Origin: Galbibacter pacificus
GTDB lineage: Bacteria > Bacteroidota > Bacteroidia > Flavobacteriales > Flavobacteriaceae
Direction: 5' to 3'
Assembly (NCBI RefSeq): GCF_029603155.1
Contig: NZ_JAPMUA010000001.1
Span: 682,001 to 746,000 of the forward strand
Length of the DNA stretch: 64,000 nucleotides
Shown in pieces: positions 44,767 to 54,350 of the stretch (its first letter is position 1; each line of letters begins with the position of its first letter). A model generated the notes under the pieces. It searched no databases. It had not been told where the DNA came from and saw only the letters and a list, made by a program, of their open reading frames with translations. The translations under genes and the position numbers were made by a program.

Positions 44767-45396
44767 TTAATTTTGACTGAAATTGGTGTCCGGTTGGGTC
44801 AATTCACTTAAAATGCCCTTGAAATGGCTTGGCGACATTTCCATAATTTATGCCATTTCTTTAATTAAATTTATTTCTGATGAATCAATATGGCCATCGG
44901 CCGCCGCAACTGCAAAAGCACATTATATAATATTTTCCTTACCATGTTCGTTTAAAGACGGGGTAATTTGCTTTAAATAGGTGTCGATTTTTTCAGGGTT
45001 GTTCTCAATTTCTTCAATAAGCGCCTCCAATTGGCCCATATCTATATTGTTCTGGATATATATTTGTTTAGAATTTTAAATACTATTTCCTTCTCGCTAT
45101 TAGCTATTTCTCCATCGGCTAAAATCATTAAAACCATTAAATGTTTGATGGTCACATGCATTGAGTTTTGTGTGGTAGGCTCTTATAGCTTAATCCCTGG
45201 GGATAAAAGTTCCCTTGCAATGGTTGCATTCAACATATTCGCCAGCACTTCCAAGTGGAATTATAGGAATGAAATAAAGCGTGAAAAATTTGGTGACCTT
45301 ACGGTGCCTGTAAGGTTTGCTTGTGTCGCATCGGGGGCAGTTAAAGTCGCCGGATTTAATGGTAGACTTAATGCCCCTTGTTCCAAAAATAATCAT
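44767..45396 (-). pseudogene. broken zinc-ribbon/TerB-like gene
   Basis: An intact N-terminal piece (45190-45396, 68 residues) has a zinc ribbon with CPRC and CNHC and the family phrase FTLYFIPIIPLGSAGEYVEC. It stops early. The expected TerB-like half continues in another frame at 45042-45161 (LMVLMILADGEIANSEKEIV), then returns to the first frame from about 45050 to 44851 (ENIIMCFAVAAADGHIDSSE), meets a TAA at 44848-44850, and reads on as MEMSPSHFKGILSEL to a final TAA at 44767. So there are at least two frameshifts and one nonsense codon. The order ribbon then TerB matches known Bacteroidota proteins. The 68-residue piece could still be made. Confidence 0.8.
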
Positions 45397-45447
45397 AGTA
45401 TTATACGTTTAGGTCAAAAAATGAGGTTGAACATATTAGGGTAATTA

Positions 45448-46743
45448 CTATTTTTTGCCGTATTTTTCGGTATAGCGTTTCCACAGTTCTGTTTGGTGGG
45501 TTTCCAAGCTAATGTCCCTTCCCTGAATATAAGCTTTACTGATAATGTTTGTCCGCATGTCCAGTGCATCGCCCTCTGAAATAAACAACGTAGCGTCCTT
45601 TCCTGTTTCTATAGTTCCAACCAGCTTGTCTACCCCGGCTATTTTAGCGGCATTTTCAGTGATCAATTGTACGGCCTGTTCCTTGGCCATTCCATAAGCG
45701 GCAAAAGATCCGGCATAAAATGGCAGGTTCCGTGTATTCATGCGTTCCATGCTCCCGCTCGGGTCTATACTACACAATACGCCCGCTTTGCTTAGTAATG
45801 AGGCCAGCATGAAGGTATGTTTGATGTTTTCATCATCACTGCTCGGGAGCCGGTGCGGGCGCTTAACCACTACGGGAATATTATTTGAGGCCAATAAACC
45901 GCTGACTTCATCGGCTTGGTCGCCGCCAACAACCACTATTTTTTCAATGCCTGCTTTTTTGGCAAAATTAACGGCATCGGTAATTTCGCGTTTTCCGTCT
46001 ACATGAATAAATAGTTTTTGGGTGCCGTCAAAAAGACCTTTGGTAGCTTCGTAAGGCAGATTCCTGGGGTTTTGGTTTCCCGCCAGATATGCTTTGGCTT
46101 CCATTAAAAAGTGTATTATCCCGTCTATTTCTTTGGTATAATCCTCGTTGGGTTTCAACCCCGGGTCCTCGCCCCGCCATGGACGCCCTCTTTTTAAACT
46201 GTTTGGCCAATTCATATGAATGGCATCATCGACCTTTATGGCCGCATCTTCCCAGTTCCAGGCATCAAACTGTACCACCGAGGATGTTCCGGAGATACTA
46301 CCGCCCCGTGGGGTAACCTGCCCCATTAAAACTCCGTTTGGGCGCATGCTTTCTACCACTTTAGACTCGGCATTGTAGGCAATTAAACTCCGGATATGGG
46401 GCAGGAGCGAACCAATTTCGTCCTCGTCATCGGTGGCCCGTACCGCATCAATTTCCACGAGTCCCAATGTAGAGTTTAAGGCAATAAAGCCGGGATATAT
46501 ATGTTTTCCAACGGCATCTATTACTTGGCTAAACTCATTTTTATCAACAGCAGAGGCACTTCCCACGTAGGTGATTTTTCCATCGTTAAAACCAACGGCC
46601 CCGTTTTCTACCACGGTTCCGTTGCCAATATGTATTGTGGCCCCTGTTATCAAGATGGATGTTGTTTGGGGCGATGCTGGTGTTTGCTGTGCTAAGATGA
46701 TGTGGGTTATCATCAAAAAGGCTATATATATTAAATTTTTCAT
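45448..46743 (-). CDS. amidohydrolase-family protein, secreted, lacking the HxH metal motif
   Basis: 431 residues with a signal peptide (IAFLMITHIILAQ). The N-terminal beta-domain ILITGATIHIGNGTVVENG and C-terminal LVGTIETGKDATLFISEGD are typical of imidazolonepropionase-like amidohydrolases. The usual xHxH after the PGFI strand is missing: it reads PGFIALNSTLGLVEID. So the metal centre is probably lost. Seven bases separate it from the upstream, larger relative; the two may form a heteromeric unit. Confidence 0.82.
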   Translation of the reverse strand: MKNLIYIAFLMITHIILAQQTPASPQTTSILITGATIHIGNGTVVENGAVGFNDGKITYVGSASAVDKNEFSQVIDAVGKHIYPGFIALNSTLGLVEIDAVRATDDEDEIGSLLPHIRSLIAYNAESKVVESMRPNGVLMGQVTPRGGSISGTSSVVQFDAWNWEDAAIKVDDAIHMNWPNSLKRGRPWRGEDPGLKPNEDYTKEIDGIIHFLMEAKAYLAGNQNPRNLPYEATKGLFDGTQKLFIHVDGKREITDAVNFAKKAGIEKIVVVGGDQADEVSGLLASNNIPVVVKRPHRLPSSDDENIKHTFMLASLLSKAGVLCSIDPSGSMERMNTRNLPFYAGSFAAYGMAKEQAVQLITENAAKIAGVDKLVGTIETGKDATLFISEGDALDMRTNIISKAYIQGRDISLETHQTELWKRYTEKYGKK

Positions 46744-46750
46744 TTTAAGG

Positions 46751-49700
46751 CTATTTCAATTGATAAATTAGTGTGTTGCAATGGAACGCTTCGTCTTCCT
46801 TTACTTTTGGGGCCTGTGTTTTTACCCCGTTGTTTTTGGCACGTATCATCATATTAACGAGCTCGTTTTTTTCCTGTCGGATTAGGGTTTCTGCTTCCTG
46901 CATTTGCTCATAGTCATAATAAACGGCACCTTCAATAATTGTTTTTTCGGCAATAGCGTACACCGAAAGCGGATGGTCGCTCCATAAAACCAAATCGGCA
47001 TCCTTCCCTTCTTTAATACTTCCAATATGGGTATCGAGGTGCAATAACTTTGCAGGGTTGATGGTAACCATTTTCCATGCTTCTTCTTCGCTCATACCGC
47101 CGTATTTAATAGTTTTGGCGGCTTCTTGGTTTAGCCTTCGCGACATTTCGCCATCGTCTGAGTTGATGGCGACGGTAATTCCCTGATCGTGCATAATTGC
47201 GGCATTGTAGGGAATGGCATCGTTTACCTCAAATTTGTAAGCCCACCAATCAGAAAAGGTAGAGCCGCCAACCCCGTGTTCTTTCATTTTATCGGCAACT
47301 TTGTAGCCTTCCAGAATATGGGTGAAAGTGTTAATGTTGAAGTCGAATTTCTCGGCTACTTTCATGAGCATGTTTATTTCGCTCTGCACATAGGAGTGGC
47401 AGGTAATAAAACGCTCTTTGTTTAATATCTCGGCCAAGGTTTCCATTTCCACATCGTAGCGTGGGGCTTTTGTTCTGGATTTTTTAGAAGAAGAAAGCGC
47501 ATTGTATGCTTTCCATTGTTCACTGTATTCTTTGGCCCTTTGGAAATAATCGGTAAAAACCTGCTCCACGCCCATGCGGGTCTGTGGAAAACGGATGGTC
47601 TGCGAAGCTCCCCAATTGGATTGCTTCACGTTTTCGCCCAAGGCAAATTTTATAAACTTGCTGCGTTCTTTGTATAAAAGGCCGGTTGGGTCCTCGCCCC
47701 ATTTTAGTTTTATAATGGCTGAACGTCCGCCAATCGGGTTTGCCGATCCGTGCAGTATTTGAATGGTAGTGACGCCCCCTGATAAATTTCTGTATATGTC
47801 CGCGTCTTCAGAGTTAACGACATCTTCAATGGTAACTTCGGCAGAGCTGTTATGCCCGGCCTCATTAATTGCGGCGGCCGCAATATGCGAATGCTCGTCT
47901 ATAATCCCTGCGGTGAGGTGTTTCCCGGTTGCGTCTATGATTTTTGCGCCCGATGCGGATAAATTTGTACCCATGCTGGCAATTTTTCCATTTTTTACCA
48001 AAACATCCGTGTTTTGCAAAATGCCGGTATCTTCACTGGTCCAAACCGTGGCATTTTTAAACAATATGGTTTGTTGTTGGGGCAGGCTTTTTAAACCAAA
48101 GGCCTTATTTGGATAGGTAACGGGAAATACTTTTGGAATCTCATCCGTTTCGGTTTCTTTTTCCTTTTCTTGTGAAGTTTTTTTGATGGCTGTCCAATTT
48201 GTTGTGTTTCCGTTGGTAAGTACCGCTTCACCTTTTAAATTTCCTTCGGAAGCAATTAAAGAAGAAAGCCTGATGAATTGATCTTTGTCGGCATCGCCAT
48301 TAGGGTTGAAAAATAAGTGCAGCCATCCGTTCTGGTACGTAATATTTGAAGCAATCTTCGTGGCCCCCTTTTTAAGTTCCGATTTTATTTTTTCAAGTTC
48401 ACCAGAGAGGGAAAGCGCATAACTTTCGCTATTGATATTCAAGGTATATTCTCCCCGGATATCAATGGTTTCCATATTATTTACAACATGTTTGTTGCCT
48501 TGAACCCAGTTTTCGTAAAGTGTGGTTTCTTTATCAAAAATATCGCCGGAGGTAATTAAAAAATTGGCATAACGCCCTTTTTCCAAGGTCCCTATTTCAT
48601 CGCTTTCGTTCAGTAAGGAAGCGGGGATTGTAGTTAAGGCTTCCAAGGCCGTGGTTTTATCGAGACCGTATGCAATTGCTTTTAAGAGGTTTGCCTTAAA
48701 ATCGGTTAGTTTTTTATTGTCTTTTGCGGTAATGGCAAAAGTTACATTGTTTTCGGCCAATACTTTTGGGTTGGTAGGGGCCTGGTTCCACAACAGCATT
48801 TCTTCCAAAGAAATTTTGTTGGCCATGTAGGGGTCGGTAACATCGTAAGCATCGGGAAAATTTAGCGGGATAATGTAAGAGGCCTTGGTGCCTACGATTT
48901 CATCAATGCGCTCAAATTCGTTGCCGCCACCTTTTATAATGTAATTCAATTTAAATTCGTCGCCAAGGTTGTCTGCCCTTAAGTCGTTTAATTTATCATC
49001 TGCAATAAAAATCTGCGGAAGCGGTCTGTTTTTAATCAAAGCTTCCAGGGAAAGGTCTTTTCCTTCTGCATTTCCTGCTTCATACCATTGTGCATCAAAA
49101 TACATTTGCCGCAATAGGGCAATGGCCCCCATTAACGATGTCGGATAGGCCTGTCGGGAAGCTTTACTTTTTTCGAATGAAAGGAATTGAGCGGCATCTT
49201 CGGCAATAATTCTTTCACTATTTGTAGTATTTTCATTCAATGCGATCAATGCTCCGCTACCCCTTATAATTCCGTCGGAAATATGAGTGTTTACAACGCC
49301 AAAACCTGCATCTAGCAATTCTTTGGCTCTTTTTTCTTCAAAAGAAAATTTTTCAACTGCCCTGTTTTCCGGCATCACATGATCGTTCCAATAATAGCCT
49401 TCGCGTGATGCATCGTATTGTGGGGTATTGCTTTTTTGCGGTTCTTTGGGGGCCAAAATTCCAAAATCGGAACACATATCGATAAAGGAAGGATAAATGG
49501 ACTTCCCGTTAAGGTCGATGGTAACACTGTTTTCGGGAATGGAAACCGAACTGCCAACGGCGGCCACTTTTCCGTTTTGGACAAGGAGCACTCCGTTTTC
49601 AATAATGTTGGTAGGGGTCACGTAAATTTTTGCGTTTTTAAATGCAGTGTAGTTGGAGTTTTCTGTTTTAACACCGTCGTTTTGTGGGAAATATTCTTGA

Positions 49701-49756
49701 GAAAATAAAGATAAAGAACACCCGAACAGTGCTAAAATGCATAGTTTGATTTTCAT
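46751..49756 (-). CDS. large two-domain amidohydrolase-family protein, secreted
   Basis: 1001 residues: signal peptide (LCILALFGCSLSLFS), an N-terminal amidohydrolase-like half (about 35-440) in which the PSFIDMCSDFG segment lacks HxH, and a C-terminal half (about 565-980) with the intact motif GIIDEHSHIAAA (His622 and His624) and later metal-ligand region FITCHSYVQ and the AINSDDGEM Asp. So only the second domain looks catalytic. Family members hydrolyse C-N bonds of cyclic amides or peptides in the periplasm; substrate unknown. Encoded with the 431-residue relative. Confidence 0.85.
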   Translation of the reverse strand: MKIKLCILALFGCSLSLFSQEYFPQNDGVKTENSNYTAFKNAKIYVTPTNIIENGVLLVQNGKVAAVGSSVSIPENSVTIDLNGKSIYPSFIDMCSDFGILAPKEPQKSNTPQYDASREGYYWNDHVMPENRAVEKFSFEEKRAKELLDAGFGVVNTHISDGIIRGSGALIALNENTTNSERIIAEDAAQFLSFEKSKASRQAYPTSLMGAIALLRQMYFDAQWYEAGNAEGKDLSLEALIKNRPLPQIFIADDKLNDLRADNLGDEFKLNYIIKGGGNEFERIDEIVGTKASYIIPLNFPDAYDVTDPYMANKISLEEMLLWNQAPTNPKVLAENNVTFAITAKDNKKLTDFKANLLKAIAYGLDKTTALEALTTIPASLLNESDEIGTLEKGRYANFLITSGDIFDKETTLYENWVQGNKHVVNNMETIDIRGEYTLNINSESYALSLSGELEKIKSELKKGATKIASNITYQNGWLHLFFNPNGDADKDQFIRLSSLIASEGNLKGEAVLTNGNTTNWTAIKKTSQEKEKETETDEIPKVFPVTYPNKAFGLKSLPQQQTILFKNATVWTSEDTGILQNTDVLVKNGKIASMGTNLSASGAKIIDATGKHLTAGIIDEHSHIAAAAINEAGHNSSAEVTIEDVVNSEDADIYRNLSGGVTTIQILHGSANPIGGRSAIIKLKWGEDPTGLLYKERSKFIKFALGENVKQSNWGASQTIRFPQTRMGVEQVFTDYFQRAKEYSEQWKAYNALSSSKKSRTKAPRYDVEMETLAEILNKERFITCHSYVQSEINMLMKVAEKFDFNINTFTHILEGYKVADKMKEHGVGGSTFSDWWAYKFEVNDAIPYNAAIMHDQGITVAINSDDGEMSRRLNQEAAKTIKYGGMSEEEAWKMVTINPAKLLHLDTHIGSIKEGKDADLVLWSDHPLSVYAIAEKTIIEGAVYYDYEQMQEAETLIRQEKNELVNMMIRAKNNGVKTQAPKVKEDEAFHCNTLIYQLK

Positions 49757-49832
49757 TTATTATAAGAGTTATAAATTAGTGGTAAGTAAATTTAAAATTT
49801 TTTAGATGAAAACGGTTATTTTACGAGTGTAT

Positions 49833-50900
49833 CTATAAATTTTTGTCTTTATAATAATTTACAAGCAGTGCTACTACATAACTGTAACTTTTTAGACCTT
49901 CTTTTTGATTATTTGCTTTTAGGAAAGAGTTGAACGTATTTTTAAAAACAGGCTCGGCCTTGGTTTTATGACGACGCCAAAAATTGGCGACTTCTATGTA
50001 ATTTTTAATGATACCTGGATGAATTTTACCGTTGAATTCTTCAAATTTTTTAATGTCCCGCCTTTTTACTTCACCTAAACAATAGCGCAGTACATAAATA
50101 TAACCCGAATATTGAAAATAAAGGTCGTTGTTTGAAGTAGCCGCCAAAAAAGCGATAAAATTGGCCTCGTTTTCCGCCGAATACCCAATTTGGTGTGCTT
50201 CTTCGTGGCAGCTGACGGTAGGGTACTTAAAATCAAGTTGTAGGCCATTTACCTGTGCCTCGTTGGTAAATGGGTTTAAGTAACCGCTGTACCCCATATA
50301 GGTCAGGGCCGTACTGTATAACGAAGTTTTAATGCTTTTGGGATGGTATTGAAAATCCGGGATTTTTTTTACCAGGTTTTGATAACCGTTTATGGACATG
50401 CCATAAATCTCTTTTTTCGAATATGGAATTTTAACAATAATGGTGTCCGAATCAACCAGTTTGCTATGTATGGAGTTGCTTTTGGCAACTAATTTTTCGG
50501 TAAAAGCATAGAGTTCCTCAGACGTATATTCATTGTCTATTTTTAGTTTTTTATGGATGGGCAAGCGGTAATAATTAAAGCCCCAAAATACATGAAAGAC
50601 AAAGTACGCAAACGAAACCACAAGCAAGACTTCCCTGAGAAAATAGCGGGTACTGTTAAAAAACATCTTTCCCTTTAAAATTAAAAACCTAATTATCAAT
50701 ACGGCTAAAATGGTATACAAAATGTCGCCCACCGAAAAAGGGACCCAGCCAAAGACGTAGCGAAAGCCTTTGGATATTATTGGATATACCAATGTACTGT
50801 AGTATTCTTCAATAAACCAAGGATATCCCGCCAACCATTTCACGAAGATGATTTGAGGAACAATGGATAAAGCTAAAATGGTTTTAACCCGATTGGACAT
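49833..50900 (-). CDS. DUF3810 membrane protein with zinc-protease-like motif
   Basis: 355 residues from the chosen ATG. Three N-terminal membrane helices, then a soluble domain with HEEAHQIGYSAENEANFIAF: HExxH (His232) plus a downstream Glu, the pattern of gluzincin metalloproteases. DUF3810 is a Bacteroidota-enriched family with no assigned function. A longer frame begins at 50951, but it would cross the pepD control region; the ATG at 50900 is preferred. Transcribed away from pepD. Confidence 0.8.
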   Translation of the reverse strand: MSNRVKTILALSIVPQIIFVKWLAGYPWFIEEYYSTLVYPIISKGFRYVFGWVPFSVGDILYTILAVLIIRFLILKGKMFFNSTRYFLREVLLVVSFAYFVFHVFWGFNYYRLPIHKKLKIDNEYTSEELYAFTEKLVAKSNSIHSKLVDSDTIIVKIPYSKKEIYGMSINGYQNLVKKIPDFQYHPKSIKTSLYSTALTYMGYSGYLNPFTNEAQVNGLQLDFKYPTVSCHEEAHQIGYSAENEANFIAFLAATSNNDLYFQYSGYIYVLRYCLGEVKRRDIKKFEEFNGKIHPGIIKNYIEVANFWRRHKTKAEPVFKNTFNSFLKANNQKEGLKSYSYVVALLVNYYKDKNL

Positions 50901-50998
50901 AAAGTCAAAAATAGAAATAAGTTGCAGTTTATTAAAACAGTTAACAAACAAATAAGAGAACTTCTTTTTTATAAAGGCACAGGGCTGTTAAAAATCCC

Positions 50999-51006
50999 TA
51001 TTTTTG
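50999..51006 (+). promoter_or_regulatory. candidate -7 box for pepD
   Basis: TATTTTTG, an exact TAnnTTTG match 20 bases before the pepD ATG at 51027. It also argues against a start at 50922. No clear -33. Confidence 0.45.
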
Positions 51007-51026
51007 TAAAAAACAAGTATACATTA

Positions 51027-52490
51027 ATGAATTCAGAAATAAGAGAACTACAACCCGAAGAAGTTTGGAATAAGTTTACCGACCTAAATGCGGTACCAAG
51101 ACCATCTAAAAAAGAAGAACAGGTAATAGCCTTTATGCTCGATTTTGGAAAACAGCTTGATTTGGAAACTTTTAAGGATGAAGTAGGGAATGTAATTATA
51201 AAAAAGCCGGCAAGCCCCGGCATGGAAAACCGGAAAACGGTGGTACTGCAATCGCATTTGGATATGGTACACCAAAAAAACAACGATACTGTTTTTGATT
51301 TTAGTAGCCAGGGAATAGAAATGTTTGTAGAAGATGGCTGGGTAAAGGCAAAAGGAACAACTTTAGGGGCCGATAACGGTTTGGGCGTAGCGGCCATAAT
51401 GGCCATTTTGGAGAGCAAAACAATAGCGCATCCTGCCATCGAGGCGCTTTTTACCATTGATGAAGAAACCGGGATGACAGGTGCCCAAGGCCTTAAGGAA
51501 GGGCTGCTTGCCGGCGATATACTTTTAAATCTGGATACCGAGGAAGACGACGAAATAGATATAGGCTGCGCCGGGGGCATTGATATTACCGCTTCCAGAA
51601 AATACGAAGAAGAAACAACCCCGGAAGATGTTACGGCCTATAAAATAGCTGTAAAAGGCCTGCAAGGTGGGCATAGCGGAATGGATATCCACCGTGGGTT
51701 TGGGAATGCAAATAAAATAATGAACCGGTTGTTGTTTGACGGGTTTGAAAATTTTGGACTTAGGATTGCCAAGATCGACGGGGGCGGACTTAGAAATGCC
51801 ATCCCGAGGGAAAGTGAAGCCATTGTAGTTGTGGACAGGATCCATCATGATGCTTTTGCCTTGGAGTTTAACCAATTGGCCACTTCAATAAAAAAAGAGT
51901 ACAAAACCATGGAACCCTCCTTGTTTATTTCTGCCGAAGCTACCGACACTCCCGACAAGGTAATGAATATTGGCGTTCAGGAAGGCATTACAAAGGCATT
52001 GTATGCAGCACATAATGGTGTGTATGTTATGAGCCCCGATATGGAAAATCTGGTACAAACCTCCAATAACATTGCACGTGTTAAAATAGGCGAAGGGAAA
52101 ATTAAGGTGCTTTGCTTAACAAGGTCTTCGGTAGAAACCTCCAAAATAGACATGGCAAACTCGTTAAGGGCCACTTTCGAGCTGTGTGGTTGCGAGGTAA
52201 AGTATAGCGGGGAATATCCGGGATGGAAACCCAACGTAAACAGCCCCATACTAAAGGTGCTTAATGAAAAATACCAAGAACTCTTTAAAGAAGCCCCGGA
52301 AGTGGTTGCCTGCCACGCCGGATTGGAATGCGGTATATTGGGGCAAAATTACCCCGAAATGGACATGATTAGTTTTGGGCCAACCATAAAAGGAGCACAT
52401 TCCCCCGATGAAAGGGCCCATATTGCCTCGGTAGAAAAATTCTGGAAATTCTTAAAAGAGATACTAAAGGAAATTCCCGTAAAGGATTAG
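51027..52490 (+). CDS. pepD: aminoacyl-histidine dipeptidase (M20C family)
   Basis: 487 residues, the usual PepD length. Motifs: VVLQSHLDMVHQKN with first zinc-binding His and Asp, TLGADNGLGVAAIMAIL with bridging Asp, TIDEETGMTGAQGL with catalytic Glu, LDTEEDDEIDIGCAGG, the lid domain, and VVACHAGLECGIL near the end. It hydrolyses Xaa-His and other dipeptides in the cytoplasm with two metal ions. The frame is open from 50922, but ATG 51027 gives the normal N-terminus (EIRELQPEEVWNKF). Confidence 0.95.
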   Translation: MNSEIRELQPEEVWNKFTDLNAVPRPSKKEEQVIAFMLDFGKQLDLETFKDEVGNVIIKKPASPGMENRKTVVLQSHLDMVHQKNNDTVFDFSSQGIEMFVEDGWVKAKGTTLGADNGLGVAAIMAILESKTIAHPAIEALFTIDEETGMTGAQGLKEGLLAGDILLNLDTEEDDEIDIGCAGGIDITASRKYEEETTPEDVTAYKIAVKGLQGGHSGMDIHRGFGNANKIMNRLLFDGFENFGLRIAKIDGGGLRNAIPRESEAIVVVDRIHHDAFALEFNQLATSIKKEYKTMEPSLFISAEATDTPDKVMNIGVQEGITKALYAAHNGVYVMSPDMENLVQTSNNIARVKIGEGKIKVLCLTRSSVETSKIDMANSLRATFELCGCEVKYSGEYPGWKPNVNSPILKVLNEKYQELFKEAPEVVACHAGLECGILGQNYPEMDMISFGPTIKGAHSPDERAHIASVEKFWKFLKEILKEIPVKD

Positions 52491-52536
52491 AAAATGGAGC
52501 ATAAATAACTGCATGTGTAGCGAAAATGATTATTGG

Positions 52537-53070
52537 CTATTTAGTCAATTCTTTGAACGATTTGATTAATTTGTGTATTTCGGTTTCAGTTTTGCCGTCT
52601 ATTATTTCCCCGTCTTTAGATGCTTTTCCTTTTATTCCTTGAATTAGAAGAGTTGTGTCGTCCGTAAAATAAGTTTGAATTGTTTTCATAATCAGTTTCA
52701 ATTCCTCGTGTCCTTTCTCTCCGCTGGCCGAGGCTGTTATAAGTCCGACCGGTTTATCCGAAAACACAGTTGTTGAAACGCACCATTCAAGTATGTTTTT
52801 TAGTCCACTTGGAATACTGAAAACATATTCAGGTGTACAGATTATTATTCCGTCCGAACAGGATATTTTATTTCTGAAATCAGTTATTTTTTTCGGTACA
52901 TTTTCGTCAGTCAATTCAGTTTTATAATGTGGGAATTCGGTCAGATCCGCTATAATTTCCAATTCCATTTCGGATTTCCCCAATTCAGAGATATATTTTA
53001 GAATTGCCAAATTTCCCGAGTTTCGACTGGCACTTCCACAAATTCCAATTATCCTTTTTTTAGTGTTCAT
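52537..53070 (-). CDS. NADPH-dependent FMN reductase family protein
   Basis: 177 residues, flavodoxin-like. GICGSASRNSGNLAILKY is the FMN phosphate-binding loop; CTPEYVFSIPSGLKNILEW is the flavin-binding segment conserved in ArsH/ChrR-like reductases; GLITASASGEKGHEEL follows. Probably reduces quinones or other acceptors with NAD(P)H. Convergent with pepD. The codon usage and AT content are unlike the neighbours, and it borders the pseudogene zone, so it may be accessory. Confidence 0.88.
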   Translation of the reverse strand: MNTKKRIIGICGSASRNSGNLAILKYISELGKSEMELEIIADLTEFPHYKTELTDENVPKKITDFRNKISCSDGIIICTPEYVFSIPSGLKNILEWCVSTTVFSDKPVGLITASASGEKGHEELKLIMKTIQTYFTDDTTLLIQGIKGKASKDGEIIDGKTETEIHKLIKSFKELTK

Positions 53071-53141
53071 TTCGTTCTATTCTCGTTATTTTGGCTTGAA
53101 GCTATGTTATTTTTATGTAATTAACGAGTTGTACCGTGATT

Positions 53142-53443
53142 TTATATTTTTTTCTTATTTGGATTCTTCCTATTTGAAAATAAGGAGATAATTTATACTG
53201 AATTTTTATTAATTCGATAGTATAGGTAGTTATGTTTTTCAATAACAGCTTTTCTTATGTTCTTTTTCTCAAATGATGCAGGGAGAATTTCGGGTGTTTT
53301 TGTAATGAGCTCAATGGGATGGTCCAATTTTGCAGAAGAGGTTCTTAATGCTCTTTCGGCCCAATTATTTTCGAGGTATTCAATAGTTTTTTAAGTTCAG
53401 ATATTGCATGGTCTCCCCATAGTATTTTATAACCACTTTTCAT
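53142..53443 (-). pseudogene. remnant of a RelE/ParE-family toxin gene
   Basis: From ATG 53443 the frame reads MKSGYKILWGDHAISELKK, then shifts at an A6 run. In the next frame it continues as TIEYLENNWAERALR, SSAKLDHPIELITKTPE, KNIRKAVIEKHNYLYYRIN, meets a TAA in place of a codon after KNSV, and continues IISLFSNRKNPNK to a stop at 53142. That is a complete ParE-type toxin (about 98 residues) with one frameshift and one nonsense mutation. Its ATG overlaps the antitoxin stop region, the usual order. Both lesions should abolish the product. Confidence 0.8.
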
Positions 53444-53660
53444 AAATTCCTCTCACTTTTGAGTGAGAAGTTAGTTTTTTATTATCGGCATCTTCAATCC
53501 CTTTTTCTATAGATCGTTTTTCACTAGCTGAAATTTTATCCCTCCGGTCCGCCTTTTCTTCCTTTCTTAGTTTCATTAGTTTGTCAATCGATGACCTGTC
53601 GTTTAATGTTGATAGCCATTGAATTAATTCAATTTTTTTATTTTCTAAACTTAAACCTAT
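53427..53660 (-). pseudogene. remnant of the partner antitoxin (addiction-module component)
   Basis: The frame reads KIELIQWLSTLNDRSSID, LMKLRKEEKADRRDKISASE, KRSIEKGIEDADNKKL and VRGIYEKWL, then stops at 53427. This is the short antitoxin family paired with ParE-like toxins in Bacteroidota (pattern IS..EK.SIE.G..D....HSEVR..YEKWL). No ATG, GTG or TTG is in frame at the expected start; an ATA at 53658-53660 sits where the ATG should be. It is otherwise open, so a start-codon mutation is the apparent lesion. Confidence 0.72.
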
Positions 53661-53817
53661 AAAATCAAAGTTACAAAAAAATTAAATTGAGATAAAGATG
53701 CTTTTAGCATGCAAACTAAATTATGCAACAAAATAAAAGGCCATAAAGGGCTTAAATCTATCCTGTTTCTATAAAATTAATGGTTTGTGCAATAACTATA
53801 ATTACCGGTGTTAGTTT

Positions 53818-54350
53818 TTATTGATGTAATTCCTGTAGTTTAGTTATTGTTACCCTTGGAGCACCACGAACACCCTGTCTATTGGTTTGAATATCTGGCT
53901 CAACTTCTTTAAAATTCCTAGGTCGTCCATTATCATAAAGACTAACATCGAGTAGGTATACCGAATATCTCTTACCGTCGGATGGGGCAGCGCTTGTGTT
54001 ATTTCCTATAACGTGTAGAAACCTTAAACCCACAAGTTCCTTGATAGCTTGATTGATGAATTCTGCTTTGTTTAGGCGATCATTTTCAATTAAAAAAAAT
54101 GTCTTTTTTTGAGAAAAATAGCAGCTCTTAAGAAATTAATATAAGATTCTAATGTGTTACTTTCATTAAAAGAATCTTTTTCAAGAGCTTTCTTTTTGTT
54201 AACATAATTCTGAATTGCAACCTCCCGTACATCAGGTACTGTTATGGCCGATGTTCCTTCATTGATTAGGTGGCAACATTTAATGAAAAGGACTAAAAAA
54301 TCTCTTGGATCCCCAACCGATACGGCGACCAACCTGTCTGGAGATATAAA
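53818..54350 (-). pseudogene. 5'-truncated, frameshifted C-terminal fragment of an AAA ATPase-like protein
   Basis: The first part (from about 54350) reads FISPDRLVAVSVGDPRDFLV, LFIKCCHLINEGTSAITV, VREVAIQNYVNKKKAL and AAIF. It shifts by one base at an A7 run near 54104-54110 and continues FFLIENDRLNKAEFINQAIK, ELVGLRFLHVIGN, DGKRYSVYLLDVSLYDNG to a stop at 53818. The GDPRDFL helix and a winged-helix-like ending resemble the C-terminal part of ORC/CDC6-like AAA ATPases seen in accessory islands. The ATPase core is absent. The fragment begins right at the T tract of the neighbouring terminator. Family assignment is tentative. Confidence 0.55.

Noticed and set aside
45031..45444. 137-residue plus-strand frame opposite the zinc-ribbon remnant
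   Set aside because: The minus strand here reads as recognised zinc-ribbon and TerB segments; the plus frame has no motif.
50969..51580. 203-residue minus-strand frame opposite pepD
   Set aside because: Ser/Pro-rich shadow of the conserved pepD frame.
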